A stretch of 64,000 nt of DNA from Smallanthus sonchifolius (lineage: Eukaryota; Streptophyta; Magnoliopsida; Asterales; Asteraceae), in NCBI GenBank assembly GCA_023525975.1, contig CM042039.1:18878501-18942500 (forward strand). The letters are read 5' to 3'. The notes beneath the pieces are model-generated. The model searched no databases, had not been told where the DNA came from, and saw only the letters and a program-made list of their open reading frames with translations. The position numbers and the translations under genes are program-made. This document shows, piece after piece, positions 45,947-57,500 of the stretch. Each line of letters starts with the position of its first letter. Position 1 is the first letter of the stretch.

Positions 45947-45949
45947 ATC

Positions 45950-48900
45950 ATGGCTCGGGCGTTTACTAACGAATTCAACCTGTTAGCTAACACTGAACCA
46001 GAATGAAAGGGTGCAGCACTGCAGTATAGAGAAATAGTTGATTTCTTGAACCGTTCAAGAATCAGCTACACTATTTCTGCTGACCCGATCGTGTCAAGAC
46101 CCTATCTGGAGCAGTTTTGGGGGACTGCGGAGCATGATTGCACGGTAACCCCCAACGTTATAAGGGCTACCGTTGCTGGTCATGCTATCGCTTTCTCTGA
46201 AGATACTATTAGAAGGGTCCTTCAATTCAGAGATCTCTCGACCGACCCTACAGCCTGTATAGACTACTTTGTGGACGGCTGCTGGAGGCAAAGAATGGGT
46301 TATGTCAGTGCGAGAGACTATGCTTCATATAAAAAGATGTGGGTGTTACACCAATGGAGATACTTCGCCCACATCATGATCATGTGCATCTCATCAAGGA
46401 AAGCTGGAAAAGATGCCATGGGTCATGACCTTGCAGCAGCCATGGTCGGCCTTTATCTCAATAAGGGCTATAACTTCTCCCGCTACATATTTAAAGCTAT
46501 CAATGACCAGATCAACACAGCGGAGAGGTTTAGGTTCTTATTATACCCTTGGTTTGTGCAACTTTTGATTAACGACGCGTTGCCAAACCTACCTGCTATA
46601 GGGGAGAGACTGCAAGTGAAGAAGGTGGACAAAAGAGTGTTCGCAAAATTCTTAAAGCCAGGCAGTGTAGAACCTACCCCTGTGCATACATAACTCTTTG
46701 GCCACCTCATCAATGAAGCATACGTGGCACCAGGTGACTGGAGATGGTATAGTCACGATTCGGAGCCTGAATTGAGTGAACACTCTGATGAACAACAACA
46801 ACAACAACAGGAGGAAGTGGACAGTGATGATGGATCGTCTGATGATGGAGACGAAGAAGAAGGAAATGATGGTGCTGAGGGATCCGACTCGGAAGAGACT
46901 GAGTCAGATTCTTCTGATTCCGATGATGCACCATCGCAGGTACACCCAAGGAGAACGGCAAAGGTAACCCTACCTGAGTCGTCCTCCAAGAGAAAGCGAC
47001 AGTCTTCTAGCAGGGAATATGAGCCAGACTCTGACTCTGACGCTGCTATACAAAGACAAAGACGAGAAAGCATTCACAAGAATAGGGGCGATAGGCAACA
47101 GCCTTCTATCCCTAGTGAGGTGGAGGCTCAGCAGCAAGTACAAGTTTCAGCTGCTAGTTCTGATTCAGCCTCCACCCCACCTTCAGAGCAACTATACCGT
47201 AGGAGGAGAAGTCCACAGGTGCAACTTTACATGGCCGTCACTTCAATCACAGAGGAGATTCCTGTGATAGTGACCCTCCCTACCATAACTGCTCAGATGG
47301 CGGTGACTACTCCAATTCTCACGGAGTCAGTCACCATCACCCCTACCATAACTCCAACAACCCTCATCACATCCTCAATCCCAACCACCACCATTGAGCC
47401 TTTAAGTCAACCCTTCAATTATGGAGATTTCACACAAGGTTTTAACTTCGATACCATATTCTCCTCCCCAGTTCACAATGCCGAGGCATCATCATCTAGA
47501 CATCCTGATCCAAATGATGCAAGGATAGATGTTCTGGAAACCCAAGCTGCTGGATTACTGGAGACTATTCGGAAATCAAAGGAGGAGTTTGACGCTCAAC
47601 AAGCTCAGATCAATTCTTTGGTAGACGAAGTTAGAATCCTTCGTAGCTAGAGAACGAGGACTGATGAAAGACTGAAGAACGGCATGGCCCAGAACGAGCT
47701 CCTAATCAATACAATTGAAATGATTCTGGGTCACAAGTCGTCCTTGGAGCTGAGGTTTGATGTACAGAGGAAAGAGCATGAAGTGATGGTCAAACTAATT
47801 GCCAAACTGCCTAAGAAGCTTGATGCTCAGGGGGAGAAAGAGAAGGAGAAAGAGACAGAGAAGGAGAAAGAGAAAGAAAAGAGGACTACTGGTGATGAGG
47901 CTTGTCATCCTGTCGACTTGACTAAGGATGACGACAAAGACAAGGATCCCGAAGCCGGTCCTAGTCGAGGTGAGCACCAAGCTTTAGCAATTATGCCCAT
48001 CTCTGCTATTCCAATGGCTCAGGGAGAGTTTACTCATCAAGAGGGTGGTGATACCTCTGGTGGTGGTGGTGGTGACAAAGGAAAGTCAGTGGCTGAAGTG
48101 CTTAAGGAGTTATCTGATGATGAGATCCTATACCTAGAGCATGACTATTCCAAGGAAGCACATATCGATGCTCTCTTTAATCTAGAAGAAGGAGAGATCG
48201 ACTCTGGTGACGATTGGGATGATGATGATGAGGACGTTGTAATTGAAATTCCCAAGGGTGACAGGGAAGGAGAGTACGAGTTAGAAGATGGAGAGATATT
48301 TGAATTTCCATCCTTCGAAGCTTAGCTCAACACAGGTTCAGTCGAGCATGCTAGTAATGTGGAAGCATCAACTAAAGCCTCCCCAGTTGACCCCGCACCT
48401 GTGGACCCAGAGGCACCGAAAGATACATATATGCCTTCTACTTCATCAAAGGGTCCAGCTCATGTGTGGCAAAAGATGTCTATAATAGACAAACAAGGAG
48501 CAACAGGGATGATCTTGGCTGTAAGGTTTGAGGAGGATAAGCAGCTGTTCGCAATCAAAAGATCTGGCGGGGTTCAACACTTGAAACCCACCACTGAAGC
48601 GTTCAGCTCCTTACCCAAATACGACCTTGTGAACCTAGTAAACCGAGAGCTGCTGGGTCATTCTAATCACGCAGTGGCGATGGGTTTGTGGGTGGTTCTG
48701 CAGTGGGAAGCAAGATCTGGGAAATTCGAGATGTTCAAGCCTCAAGTGCCCAAGAGAGTCAAGGATAAGCACGCTAGACCTCCTGTGACTAAGAAGCACT
48801 TAAAGAAATTGGTATACAAGCCAGTGCGATGTGAAACTAAGATTCCCCTGAGCAAGTTATCTCAGGATATTCTTGGTGACATGTGGTACTGGTACGTAGA

Positions 48901-49156
48901 TCCAAAGACGGGCGAGGCTGTGATCATGGGTAAGGTACGTTCAGAGAGTGGGAACATAGTGCCAAAGGAACTGATCAGAATATTTGATGAAGTCTGCTTC
49001 ATCAACTTTTATGTGAAAGATCTGGAGGCACTAACAGACAGATACTGTGTGTACACTGATGAATGGACAAAGCTCCTTGCTTCTAAATATGACAAGGTGA
49101 TTAAGTTCTGCCTTGATTACAAGAAGAAGATGGAAGCTAAAGATCAAGTGCTGTGA
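45950..49156 (+). pseudogene. Element A extra 3' ORF (about 1,068 codons, four in-frame stops)
   Basis: From ATG 45950 to TGA 49154 the same frame stays usable, broken only by TGA 46004, TAA 46691, TAG 47648 and TAG 48323, all explainable as single C-to-T changes. Residues about 1-250: N-terminal domain (YLEQFWGTAEHD, WRYFAHIMIMCISSRK, YNFSRYIF, LYPWFVQLLIND). About 260-340: Gln- and Asp/Glu/Ser-rich. About 520-620: coiled coil with heptads. About 700-790: acidic. About 840-1060: C-terminal domain (FAIKRSGGVQHL, FKPQVPKRV, WYWYVDPKTGEAVIM, RIFDEVCF). No signal peptide, membrane segment or known catalytic motif. It lies between the internal promoter and the 3' LTR. Homologues occur in B, C and G. 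It could be an envelope-like, structural or DNA-binding regulatory protein; I cannot decide from sequence. Confidence 0.85.
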
Positions 49157-49199
49157 AGACTGAAGATGTGAAGACTGAAGATTATCCAGAGCTGTTGTT

Positions 49200-49210
49200 A
49201 AGGGGGAGTT
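49200..49210 (+). other. Element A polypurine tract
   Basis: AAGGGGGAGTT directly precedes the 3' LTR start. Confidence 0.9.
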
Positions 49211-49745
49211 TGTTGAAGCACTTTCCTATGACAAACACTCTGGATAGATAGAGTCTTAGTTTGTATTTTCTTGTTTGTAATTGTCTTTGTATGTAAGAGT
49301 CTTTATGTATTAGTTTATTGAGTTGTATTTACTTTTACATATTGAATGTTGCAAAATTCTCTAAGTGTTCTGCGCACTTGTAAGTGCGCAGGAGAAAGCT
49401 CCTACGTACTTAGCAAGTACGCAAGAATACCTTTGCGTACTTGCTAAGTACGCAAGAGTATTTTGCCCTGCGCACTTGGTAAGTGCGCAGGCATCAGGTC
49501 TTGTATAAATAGGATAGGTTGACATAAGTTAACTACGCAGTCATAGTTGCAAATACGCAAAGTGTAATCTCAGTACTTCTCTCTGTAACCTTCAAGTGTT
49601 TATAATACAAAGAACGTTTAAAGTGATTATCTTGTCGGTTTACTTTGTTTAGCTAGACTCTCCACCTAGTCACGGGTATTCCGCACCCGGTCTGACTAGT
49701 AGACCCACTTGCATGTGACGATCCGCCACACCCGAGGGACCTACA
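49211..49745 (+). mobile_element. Element A 3' LTR (535 bp)
   Basis: TGTTGAAGCA to GAGGGACCTACA. TATA box at 49504-49511 preceded by four palindromic units. Flanked on the right by GAATT, one base different from the left TSD. Confidence 0.9.
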
Positions 49746-50148
49746 GAATTACCGTCATTGTTAAAGAGATATCTGCCACCGTACTGGAGATACTTGGCAC
49801 ACGTGGTGAATCAGTGCATCTCTAGAAGAAAAGGAGGATATGATGACCTGAGTGTCAATATGAAATCAATGGTTTATGCACTAGTTACGGGGGAGAACTT
49901 CAATTTCTCAAGAGTTGTGTTTGAAGAAATGAAAAGCAATCTGACACGAAAGAAGAAGTCTATTTTCTTGATGTACCCTCGATTCCTGCAAATGATCATA
50001 AATCAAGAACATCCGGAGCTAGTTATTACTCAAAGGAGGCTGCATGTTAAGGTGATGGATAAAAGCATTCTGTCCTACATGTGTATGAACAAGCATGGTT
50101 ACTATGTTGGATTAACTCCATTGGAGAAATTTGGTTCCTTTCCTAACA
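49746..50148 (+). pseudogene. Family C extra ORF, N-terminal domain continued, unit 1
   Basis: This continues the frame broken by element A at 21252: LPSLLKRYLPPYWRYLAHVV, CISRRKGGYDD, ENFNFSRVVFEEM, FLMYPRFLQMIIN and KHGYYVGLTPLEKF. These motifs align with the N-terminal domain of A and B. The sequence stops at GSFPNT, where gypsy LTR sequence (as at 15890) begins with four shared bases (CACT) at the join. Confidence 0.8.
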
Positions 50149-50711
50149 CTCAGCGTAGCTAACTTTGTGTGTACGTTAGATTGTTTTGCAGGTGAGCTTT
50201 GAGATTGATGTATCTTGGCTTGGGAAAGGTGCTACTCGGATTGGTGTGCATGCATTCGTGAGGTTGGTGAGATAACGTAATAAATAACGTTTTTAGAAAG
50301 ACTTTCGTTGTAGTTTAATTGATAGCTTACACACTTTTAATATAATAGCCCGTTATGAGAACCAACTGTTGGATGCCCGAGTCGGGGTCTTACAAGTTGG
50401 TATCAGAGCCGTGGTTTAAGAGAAAATCGGTGTTTTTTTATAAAATAATATACCTTAACTTAAACTGTAAATGGGACGAGGGTGAAATGAATGCCACCAC
50501 GAGTAACCGTGAGCCAAGAGGTACGTCTTTTGAGTCATGCATTAATTATTAGAGTATTAATGGTCTAGTGTAATATTACATGAAGTTGCGTGGTGTGATT
50601 AAGTGAGATTATGTGTGATTTAAATAATGCGGAGTAGCATTAATTGGGTTATGTGAGATAATTTGTGTTAGCATGATCTAAGGGTAAGTAACAAAAGGCT
50701 CTAATACCAAT
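50149..50711 (+). mobile_element. Second copy of gypsy LTR end, PBS and leader
   Basis: Nearly identical to 15890-16450, including the LTR end, TTGGTATCAGAGCC PBS and the inverted PBS-like end. It replaces the proline-rich part of the family C extra ORF that unit 2 retains at 60810-61380. It marks the boundary of a tandem duplication of the array. Confidence 0.8.
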
Positions 50712-50900
50712 TGAAGATGATCTAGTTCGAGGAAGAAAGCAAAGCTATCTGAACAACTCCCGCAAAAGTCCACACCAATTATTAAACCAACTGTCACAAA
50801 GTAGCAGGATAAGGGCAAGGTAAAGGTAGTTAATCAACCTGCGCCTGTAGATGTCCAGGCCCTACAACAAAGATTTTTTATGCTGGAATAGAACTCTGTT
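50712..50900 (+). pseudogene. Family C extra-ORF fragment joined to LTR, unit 1/2 border
   Basis: It encodes the same KSTPIIKPTVTK to ALQQRFFMLE segment as 16451-16631, and then enters the LTR at GCATTAAGAG (50901) without a polypurine tract. The same join occurs at 61559, so both derive from one earlier deletion of the C-terminal domain and LTR start. Confidence 0.65.
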
Positions 50901-51274
50901 GCATTAAGAGATCATCGTGAAGTTTAAAAGACGGCGTTTTGGAAGTATGCGGCCGCATACTTCATAGCCTAGCCGCACACTTGAAGTATGCGGTGCCTAA
51001 CTGCATACTTGAAGTATGCGGCCCAGGCCCAAGCCAAACCTATTACTTGTGATTAATATAAATAGTTATTTTGTTTTCTGTAATCGGTTAGACGAGTTGT
51101 TGAGCGATATTGTATTGTTTTTCAGTGGTTTTATGAATATACGAATCGTTTAACATTTGATTGTGTCTCGTCCATAATGTTTTACCTACAAGTCACATGT
51201 CAAGTCTGTTTTCGCCAGGTTCAACACGCTGTTGAATCTGTTGATTGAAGATCCTTAGGATTTCGGACCTTACA
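50901..51274 (+). mobile_element. Family C LTR, 5' LTR of unit 2 (lacks first 26 bp)
   Basis: Compared with 63759 onwards, the first 26 bases (TGTAAGGATC...) are missing. It ends GATTTCGGACCTTACA followed by the PBS. It holds GCATACTT/AAGTATGC palindromes (50936-51021) and a TATA box, TAATATAAATAG (about 51055-51066). Confidence 0.8.
50936..51066 (+). promoter_or_regulatory. Family C LTR promoter: GCATACTT/AAGTATGC array plus TATA
   Basis: Units such as AAGTATGCGGCCGCATACTT and GCATACTTGAAGTATGCGG (about 50944-51021) precede ATATAAATAG by about 35 bases. The array is repeated in the LTRs at 61559 and 63759. Confidence 0.75.
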
Positions 51275-51292
51275 ATTGGTATTAGAGCCTTA
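51275..51292 (+). other. Family C primer-binding site, unit 2
   Basis: ATTGGTATTAGAGCCTTA follows the LTR end. It differs by one base from the initiator-Met complement (TGGTATCAGAGCC), as does the second C copy at 61933. Confidence 0.8.
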
Positions 51293-51431
51293 GCGATCAT
51301 TGGTGAAGTTTGAAATGGATTTCTTTGACTCATGAGGTATCAAAGTTACTGTTTTAGCATTTATTTGAACTGACTTGTGTGTTTGGGAGACTTTCTAGAT
51401 AGTTTGACAGGTTTTAGATTTTGCTTCTGTC

Positions 51432-51725
51432 ACAATTGTTGAAGTTTGCGGTCAATTAGTAGATCTCTTGGCCTAAAAAAAGTATTTAGTAAATTTCTTT
51501 ATCTGGAAGATTGCGGATATCAACTTTGCGGTTCTGCAAGTTTGCAGTTTTCCATGTTTGCGGTTAGCAAGTTTGCGGCTATTTTGAATTTTGCGGCTAT
51601 TTCAAAGTTTGCGTCTATTTCAAAGTTTGTGGTTACCTCAAAGTTTGTGGCTTTTTTGAAGTTTGCGTTTATCTCGAAGTTTGCGGTTACTTCGAAGTTT
51701 ACGGTCATTATGAAGTTTGCGGTCT
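51432..51725. repeat. Family C leader array of AAGTTTGCGGTT units
   Basis: Fourteen or more direct repeats of about 15 bp (AAGTTTGCGGCTATTTC and variants) run up to 30 bases before gag. The same array precedes the extra ORF (17625-17810, 59790-59985) and the unit 3 gag (62100-62365). Confidence 0.9.
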
Positions 51726-51755
51726 CTCTATGTCAAAAATTGTTAGTTTGTTGTC

Positions 51756-54504
51756 ATGACTGATATGGATAATGAAAAGTGTCCTGAAATTTGGAAGTCT
51801 ATTGAAAAGTGTCCTGAAATTCCTATGGTCAGAAATGAAAAGAATGAATTTGTTCTCAAGGATCGTGATCTCTATGTTGGTGAAGAAATACTTCATATTG
51901 AAAAGGATGAGAAGGCTTATGCTGGTTTGACCATGGCACTGTCTACAGAAATTGCTCAAGGTTTTAAAGAATACAAGACTGCAAAAAGTCTTTGGGATGC
52001 TTTGGTGGAATGGTTTGAAGGGAACATAGATATGCGAGAAAGTCTAAAAGACATGTTAAGACAAAAATTTAACATGTTCAAGTATGTGAAGGGAGAAAAT
52101 CTAGAGTCTCAGATAAACAGGTTCACTCACTTGATGACTGAAATGAGTAATGCAGGCATTGAGATGACCAAAGGAGAGATAAACAAAAAGTTGCTCAACT
52201 CATTGCCATTAAATTGGAACTTTAACATCACCACTATCAAGAGAACAAAAGATATGTACACCACTTAACTCAGTGAATTAATCTCCATTCTAAGGTCATA
52301 TGAGATGGATGATCAGCAAAGGCAGATGATGTTTACGTCAGAGACAGATCACTTAATGTCTCAGGGAAATGCCTTACTCTCCAGCATGTCTTCTGCATAC
52401 ACTCCAAATCTGTTTGCTATTTCAAACCAGACAGCTGTTGCTACATCTGCCCAACAAAGCAACTCTCCATGCTCAAATACTGTCAAGGCTGTTGAAATGA
52501 ATGTTGCGTTGTTTAGTGTTTTGTTGAGTAGCTACAATGCAATGCTAGCCAGAAAACTCTATCCTGCTAATCTAATTCAAGATGACACTGATCAAATACA
52601 TCCTGATGACTTGGAGGAAATGGATATCAAGTGGCACATGGCAATGGTTGTGCGTCATACTAAGAAATTTATCAAGAGGACTAGAAGAAATTCTTTTGAT
52701 GGGATGGAGTCTTGTTCAAAGAAGATTGGTTTTGATACGTCCAACTTAAGGTTCTACAATTACAGCAAACCTGGTCATTTTGCTAGGGAATGCCTAGAGC
52801 TTAAAGTGGAGAAGGGAAGCTCATCAAGCAAATAAGAAGAAAAAGAAGCAACTATAGTTGGGGGTAGCAAAGCTTTAGTAAGTCAGCAGACTAAAGGTTA
52901 CGATTGGGGAGATCAGATTCGTGAGCTGTCAATGAAGGTGTCAAATCATGCTCTCATGGCAAAAATTGAAGACTCTGAGGTACTTACTAATACATGTTCT
53001 CATAATTGTGTAGAGAAGATAAACATATATAAGTATGATAATGAAACGCTCATAAAAGAAATAACTCAACTTAGGTATGCCAATGCTGAGCACAAGCGTT
53101 CTGAGAAAATTTTTAAAGATAAAATTGATGCAAGTAAAAGTGATTTTTCAAAATTAAAAATGTATTTTAGCAATAAGAAATGTCTTTATCGTGATGCTTT
53201 AAAACGAATAGACGACCTTAGTTTGAAGTTGAATGACGCTGTGACTCAATTTGCAAACACTAAGCAATCAATCGAGAAAATTGACCACTCTCGATCTGTA
53301 GTTTATGACATGATAGATTATCAACTCAGAAAGAAAGGGAATCCAGGAATAGGCTATCATGCAGTTGAACACCCTTTTAATGGCAACTTCACTTCAATGT
53401 CAAGTGTTCAACATGAAGATGTTGAAATGGAGTATGGTATAGGACGTAAACCAGATCAATCTTCTTCATCCACATAGTCCACGCCCATGACTGGTGGCTC
53501 CTCGGTAGAACATGTGAATGTTACTAACCCATCTAAGTCGTGTTTTTAATTCAAAGTCTTTATCTTTTAAAAATACTTTGTCTGGTTTTTCAAACTTTGC
53601 TACTATTGTTGATTCTGGTTTGAATGTTGGTTTAATCAATGGTACTCTAAACAGAAAAATAAGTTAAAATCATATTTGAAATCCACTTTTGTAAAAGGTG
53701 GGACCTTACAAAAGGAAGAATCACAAATTGTTAACAGTAAAAATCATCAGTGTGTCAAAAACAAAAACCGTTCTTCAAATCATGAAAGCAGTAAACCATC
53801 AACAAGTCAGTCTGATGCAAAGAAATGCCTCAATGTTTTACCAAAACCGAATTTTATGCAAAGTTTGATAATCATCATTGTGCTTTTGAACAAAAAATGT
53901 TAGGAATTGTGCATGGCAGAAGGTTTTATAGGAATTGTGAAAATGCATGTTACTTCACAAGTTCTCCTCAAAGATCATCATCATGTGACACCGGATACTA
54001 TGCCCCGTATCCGAAAAGGCAAACGTGCTATATCTGTGGGAATCCCGGACACTTAGCTCGAAACTGCGTTGACAATAGTGAACACTCTGGTAGATATCCG
54101 AACGTTTCTCTATGGGACAATGTCTATCAAAGGCCAGATATGTCTAAAAAACACTTGGCTCAAGGTCACAAAATGCCCAATGATAAACGATCGGATAAAA
54201 TAACTAGTGTTGTGCATAAATCTCAACGCCATGTTAAAGAAAATAACGTTTTTATTTTCAAACATAAACAAAAGAAAGTTGAGAAACCCATAAAATCTGA
54301 AAAAGGGTAAAGAAAAGGTCATCACTCCAACAGTAAACTCATATTTTCAACAAAAAAAAAACCTATCTGGAAACGAAAACAAAATGCACAAACAGCACCA
54401 GTTGAGTTTAATGACAAAAGAGATATGAAATTGCAAGAAGTTTCATACTTTGAAGAGTTAGGGCAACCCAAGACAACCATGGCTTGGGTTCCAGTTACTA
54501 ATTA
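51756..54504 (+). pseudogene. Family C gag, unit 2
   Basis: Start at 51756. The first 90 bp or so of the N-terminal domain are replaced by a repeat of AAAAGTGTCCTGAAATT, whereas unit 3 keeps that part (62409 onwards). Then YAGLTMALSTEIAQGFKEY, KSLWDALVEWFEGN and a gag core to LPLNWNF. The first zinc knuckle has lost its leading cysteines (FYNYSKPGHFAREC). A coiled coil (52930-53300) with the GYHAVEHPF block and a second, intact knuckle (CYICGNPGHLARNC, 54028-54069) follow. It ends WVPVTN and stop at 54502. Several stops and frameshifts lie between 52266 and 53830. Not functional. Confidence 0.82.
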
Positions 54505-54521
54505 ATGCGCTCTACCGTGCA
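54485..54521 (+). promoter_or_regulatory. Family C gag-pol junction: gag stop inside branch site, then 3' splice site
   Basis: CCAGTTACTAATTAATGCGC then TCTACCGTGCAG: ACTAAT overlaps the gag stop TAA, followed by GTGCAG, after which the protease frame opens (54522). Confidence 0.55.
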
Positions 54522-57500
54522 GGGGCAGCCAATGAGGCCTATCAACAACCTCTAGTATGTTGATAGTGGTTGTTCCTGACACATGACATGAGACATCTCT
54601 TAGCTTCACGACATTAAAATGTTTGATGGAGGGTATGTTTCCTTTGCAGGTGATAAAGGTGGGCAAATCACAATGAAAGGTACTTTCACTAATGGTACTC
54701 TCTGTTTTGAAGATGTGAATTATGTGTCTCAATTGAATCACAGCTTGTTAAGTGTGTCTCAAATTTTTAACAAAAAGTTTTCAACTCATTTTACTGATAA
54801 AGAGTGTTTGATTTTAAAACCAAGGTTTGTAGTCCCTGAGGAGTGGATTTTATTGAGAACAACGAGGTGTAAGGATCCATATTTGTTGGATATGAACAGT
54901 GAGTCAGCTTTAACAAATACTTTTTTTTTTCAAAAGCTTCTGAAAATGACTCCATGCTCTTGCATCGTCGTTTAGGTCACATAAACTTAAAAAACCTAAA
55001 TCGTATTGCAAAAGGAGCACACGTGGTCGGTTTGCCTTTAAAAGAATTTTGTGAGGTTGAAAACTGTATTTCTTGTGCTAAAGGCAAACAACATAAACGA
55101 CCACACAAACCAAAGCTGTTTAATTCAATAAAATTTGTTCTTCAGTTGCTTCATATGAATCTTTTTGGTCCTGTTAGTGTGATAAGTCTTGGGAAGAAAT
55201 CATATTGTCTTGTTATTACTGATGACTACTCACGAATTTCTTGGGTGTTATTTTTAAGTAAGAAAAGTGAGACTGCAGACATTCTTAGACAGCTCATGAC
55301 ACTTGTGGAAAATCAACTGAACTTGAAGATTAAGATTATCAGAAGTGACAACGGTACGGAATTCCGGAATGAAGTTCTTGATAGCTTTTGTGGAGAAAAG
55401 GTAATTTCACGACAGTTCAACGCTGCTTGAACTGCTTAACAAAATGGAGTTGCTTAACGAAGAAATTGTACTCTAATGGACGCTGCAAGAACCATGATCT
55501 CCGACTCCAAATTACCTATATTTTTCTGGGTTGAAGTAATCAATACAGCATGTTATGTGCAAAATAGTGTGCTACTCAATAAGCATAAGAGGAAGACTCC
55601 GTATGAAATCATGTTTAACTAGAAGCCAAAGGTCGGTCATTTTAGAGCATTTGGATGCCTATGCAATCTGTTGCATAATGACACAGTTGGGTCCAAATTT
55701 GACGCAAAGGCCGATGAATGTTTCTTCGTTGGATATTCATCATGCAGGAGCTTACACGGTTTACAACAAGAGAACAAAGTAGATAGTCGAGTCTTACTAC
55801 ATTGACTGGCAGGAGTTTAACAAAACATATGCGGATTCTGGTACAAATTGGTTATTTGATTATGATTCTGTATTTAAAATGTTTAATGTTTATTCTGATG
55901 TTTCTGATGTGTCAGATGATGGTTTCTACAAGTACAGCACAGTCGATTATAAAATTGATGAAGACCCTGATCAAGCATCTTCTTCATCTTCCATAACTCT
56001 GAAATCTTCTTCTCAAGAAAGTGATCAACATACCGCTGATTCCATCAAGAACAAAACTGTTGCATCTGGCAGTGGTCATGCTTCACAGGAGATTGTTGCA
56101 TCTGGGAGTGGTCATGGTTCACATGAGACTGTTGCATCTGGGAGTGGTCATGGTTCACAAGAGACTGTTGCATCTGGCAGCGGTCCTGCTTCACTGGAGA
56201 CTGCTACATCTGATAGTTGTCAAGCATCATAGGATACAATTCCTGAACCAAATGTTATTGAGGAGCCGGTTCCCATAACAGAAGAAGCAAGTCGGCATAT
56301 TACCAACTTACCTGAAACATTTCAAAAAGAAGATGTCCCATCATTGAGGATACATAAGAATCATCCCGTAGAGGATATCATCGGTCCTCTCTCTGACGGG
56401 GTGAATACTAGGAGTCAATCTGGTGTGATAAATATATGCTTGTACTCTGCTTTCATATCTCAATTAGAGCTAAAGAACATCAAAATGGCTTTAAGTGAGG
56501 CAAGCTGGGTGGAGGTTAAGCAGAAGAGCTGATGCAGTTTGAAAAGCTAAAGGCTTGGGAGCCTGTGCCACTACCACAAGGCAAGCTACCAATTGGAAAT
56601 CCTTGGGTTACAGAAACAAGAAAAATGACAGCAGAGTTATTGTTCGAAACAATGCAAGATTAGTTGTGCAAGGATTTTTTGTGAGACTTGAGGCCATTAG
56701 AATCCTTCTAGCCTATGCCTCTTACATGAACTTCAAGGTATTTCAAATGGATGTGAAGACATCTTTTCTTTATGGAAAGGTTCAAAAAGAGATCTATGTG
56801 TGTCAACCACCGGGTTTGAAGACTCGAATCATCCACATCATGTCTACAAACTAGACAAAGCTCTGTATGGTTTACATCAAGCACCACGTGCATGGTATGC
56901 CACTCTGACAGAGCATCTGCTTGCAAATGGCTACATTCGGGGAGCCATAAATCATACATTGTTTCTTAAGAAGCTGGGAGACGGTCTTATTCTTGTCCAA
57001 ATCTACGTTGATGACATTATATTTGGATCAACGAATGCTGCATTGTGCAAAGGGTTTGAAGAAGTAATGAAGAAAAAGTTTGAAATAAGCTCAATGGGAG
57101 AAATGTCTTTCTTTCTGGGGTTGCAGGTGAAGCAAAGTGATGACGGAATCCTAATTCATCAGGCTAAATATGTCAATGACATACTAATCAAGTTCAAATT
57201 TACTGATTCCAAACCGGCCTCGACTCCTATCGCGACTCGTCCTGTTCTTACTCCAGATCTAGGTGAGCCAGGAATTTACCAACATCTCTAGAGGTCAATG
57301 ATTGGCTCGTTAATGTACCTGACTGCAAGCCTTCTAGACATCATGTTTGCCGTTTGTCAATGTGCACGATATCAGGCTAATCCGAAACTTTCTCACCTTA
57401 ATGCTATCAATAGAATTTTTAAATACTAGAAGGGCAAGCCTTGACTAGGCCTTTGGTATCCAAAGGATTTAGATTTTAACTTGTTTTCTTTTACTGACAG

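Larger units (their letters stand above)
21253..49745 (+). mobile_element. Element A: full-length copia element with extra 3' ORF, split by B
   Basis: Forward element: 5' LTR 21253-21774, PBS, palindrome leader, gag from 22364, element B inside gag (22755-37675), gag rest to 40382, pol 40403-43789, spacer with second promoter, extra ORF 45950-49156, polypurine tract, 3' LTR 49211-49745. The TSD is GAGTT (21248-21252) and GAATT (49746-49750). Without B it is about 13.6 kb, large for copia and in line with the SIRE/Maximus lineage, which often has extra 3' coding capacity. Both gag and pol carry several in-frame stops, so it cannot move on its own. Confidence 0.85.

Noticed and set aside
45950..49156. 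Naming the extra ORF as an envelope or as a synaptobrevin/longin-like protein
   Set aside because: No signal peptide, transmembrane segment or SNARE motif can be seen. I recall such labels being given automatically to relatives, but the sequence does not support them.
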